A stretch of 64,000 nucleotides of DNA from Delta-02 sp964513565 (GTDB lineage Bacteria; Desulfobacterota; Syntrophorhabdia; Syntrophorhabdales; Syntrophorhabdaceae): NCBI GenBank assembly GCA_964513565.1, contig CAZENE010000002.1, forward strand, positions 1 through 64,000, in the 5' to 3' direction. The notes beneath the pieces were generated by a model, which made no database searches, was not told where the DNA came from, and saw nothing but the letters and a program-made list of their open reading frames with translations. Positions within the stretch are counted from its first letter, which is position 1. The number at the start of each line of letters is the position of its first letter. A program made the translations under genes and the position numbers. Shown piece by piece: positions 63,891 to 64,000 of the stretch.

Positions 63891-64000
63891 ATGTGCGGCA
63901 TAACAGGAGTCCTCGATCTGCATGAAAAAAGACCCGTAAACCTCGATATCCTGGAGCGGGCCAACAACCTTCTGGGCCACAGGGGCCCGGATGACAACGG
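63891..64000 (+). CDS. Asparagine synthetase-like glutamine amidotransferase (start only)
   Basis: The first 37 codons are in the window: MCGITGVLDLHEK, with the nucleophile Cys2 of the Ntn glutaminase domain, and LLGHRGPDDNG. AAGGAGAT precedes ATG 63891. The XrtA-associated amidotransferases of the AsnB family have this start; the rest lies beyond the window edge. Confidence 0.88.
   Translation, partial: MCGITGVLDLHEKRPVNLDILERANNLLGHRGPDDN

Noticed and set aside
1..64000. CRISPR array or intact insertion sequence
   Set aside because: No regularly spaced repeats of the CRISPR kind and no transposase reading frame were seen.

Overview
The window looks like the chromosome of an anaerobic Gram-negative bacterium, most likely one of the former Deltaproteobacteria (Desulfobacterota or a close relative). 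The reasons are a Tol-Pal envelope operon and lipoproteins with clear lipoboxes, a ferredoxin-linked four-subunit 2-oxoacid oxidoreductase, a sigma-54 activator, and an exopolysaccharide locus built from the families that usually accompany exosortase A (XrtA). The taxonomic call is inference; no 16S rRNA gene is present.

Bases 1-11816 are the conserved ribosomal/RNA polymerase block on the plus strand: the end of tuf, rpmG, tRNA-Trp(CCA), secE, nusG, rplK, rplA, an L10 leader, rplJ, rplL, a strong hairpin, rpoB, rpoC and a bidirectional terminator. On the minus strand follow cpoB (ybgF), pal and tolB, preceded by and overlapping a LysR-type regulator. Divergent from that regulator is a vor-type 2-oxoacid:ferredoxin oxidoreductase operon ending in an ACT-domain gene (15635-18615).

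Bases 18889-29536 are mixed housekeeping and accessory genes: a flavoprotein oxidoreductase, YceI, a periplasmic thioredoxin-like protein, an internally duplicated periplasmic protein, a metallo-beta-lactamase-fold hydrolase, a DUF192 protein, rpmB, a bifunctional RelA/SpoT enzyme, a small LETM1-like membrane protein and RecD2. A possible small RNA and short intergenic repeats, including a remnant resembling an IS481-type end, lie between them.

From about 29.8 kb to the right edge is an exopolysaccharide locus: sigma-54 regulator, Wza-type export lipoprotein, chain-length protein, XrtA-type ATPase with LysM, MinD/BY-kinase relative with an altered P-loop, polyprenyl sugar-phosphate transferase, two NodB-type deacetylases, GNAT, acyltransferase 3, FemAB, DegT aminotransferase, two glycosyltransferases, flippase, O-antigen ligase-like polymerase, methyltransferase and CapK-like ligase. 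No exosortase and no PEP-CTERM protein is visible here, although they could lie outside the window.

The most unusual part is 52735-60785. Two large secreted paralogues are built from golvesin-like and PKD/Ig-like modules around a conserved pair of motifs, NGH(A/S)NFG and SCNSC, spaced 310 and 500 residues apart. I read this as a caspase/gingipain-like (clan CD) His-Cys fold interrupted by a large insertion. Decayed fragments of a third paralogue and of a second copy of the adjacent acetyltransferase gene show that the pair was duplicated as a unit and then partly deleted. Two ATP-grasp ligases and the start of an asparagine synthetase-like amidotransferase follow, suggesting amide or amino-acid decoration of the polymer.
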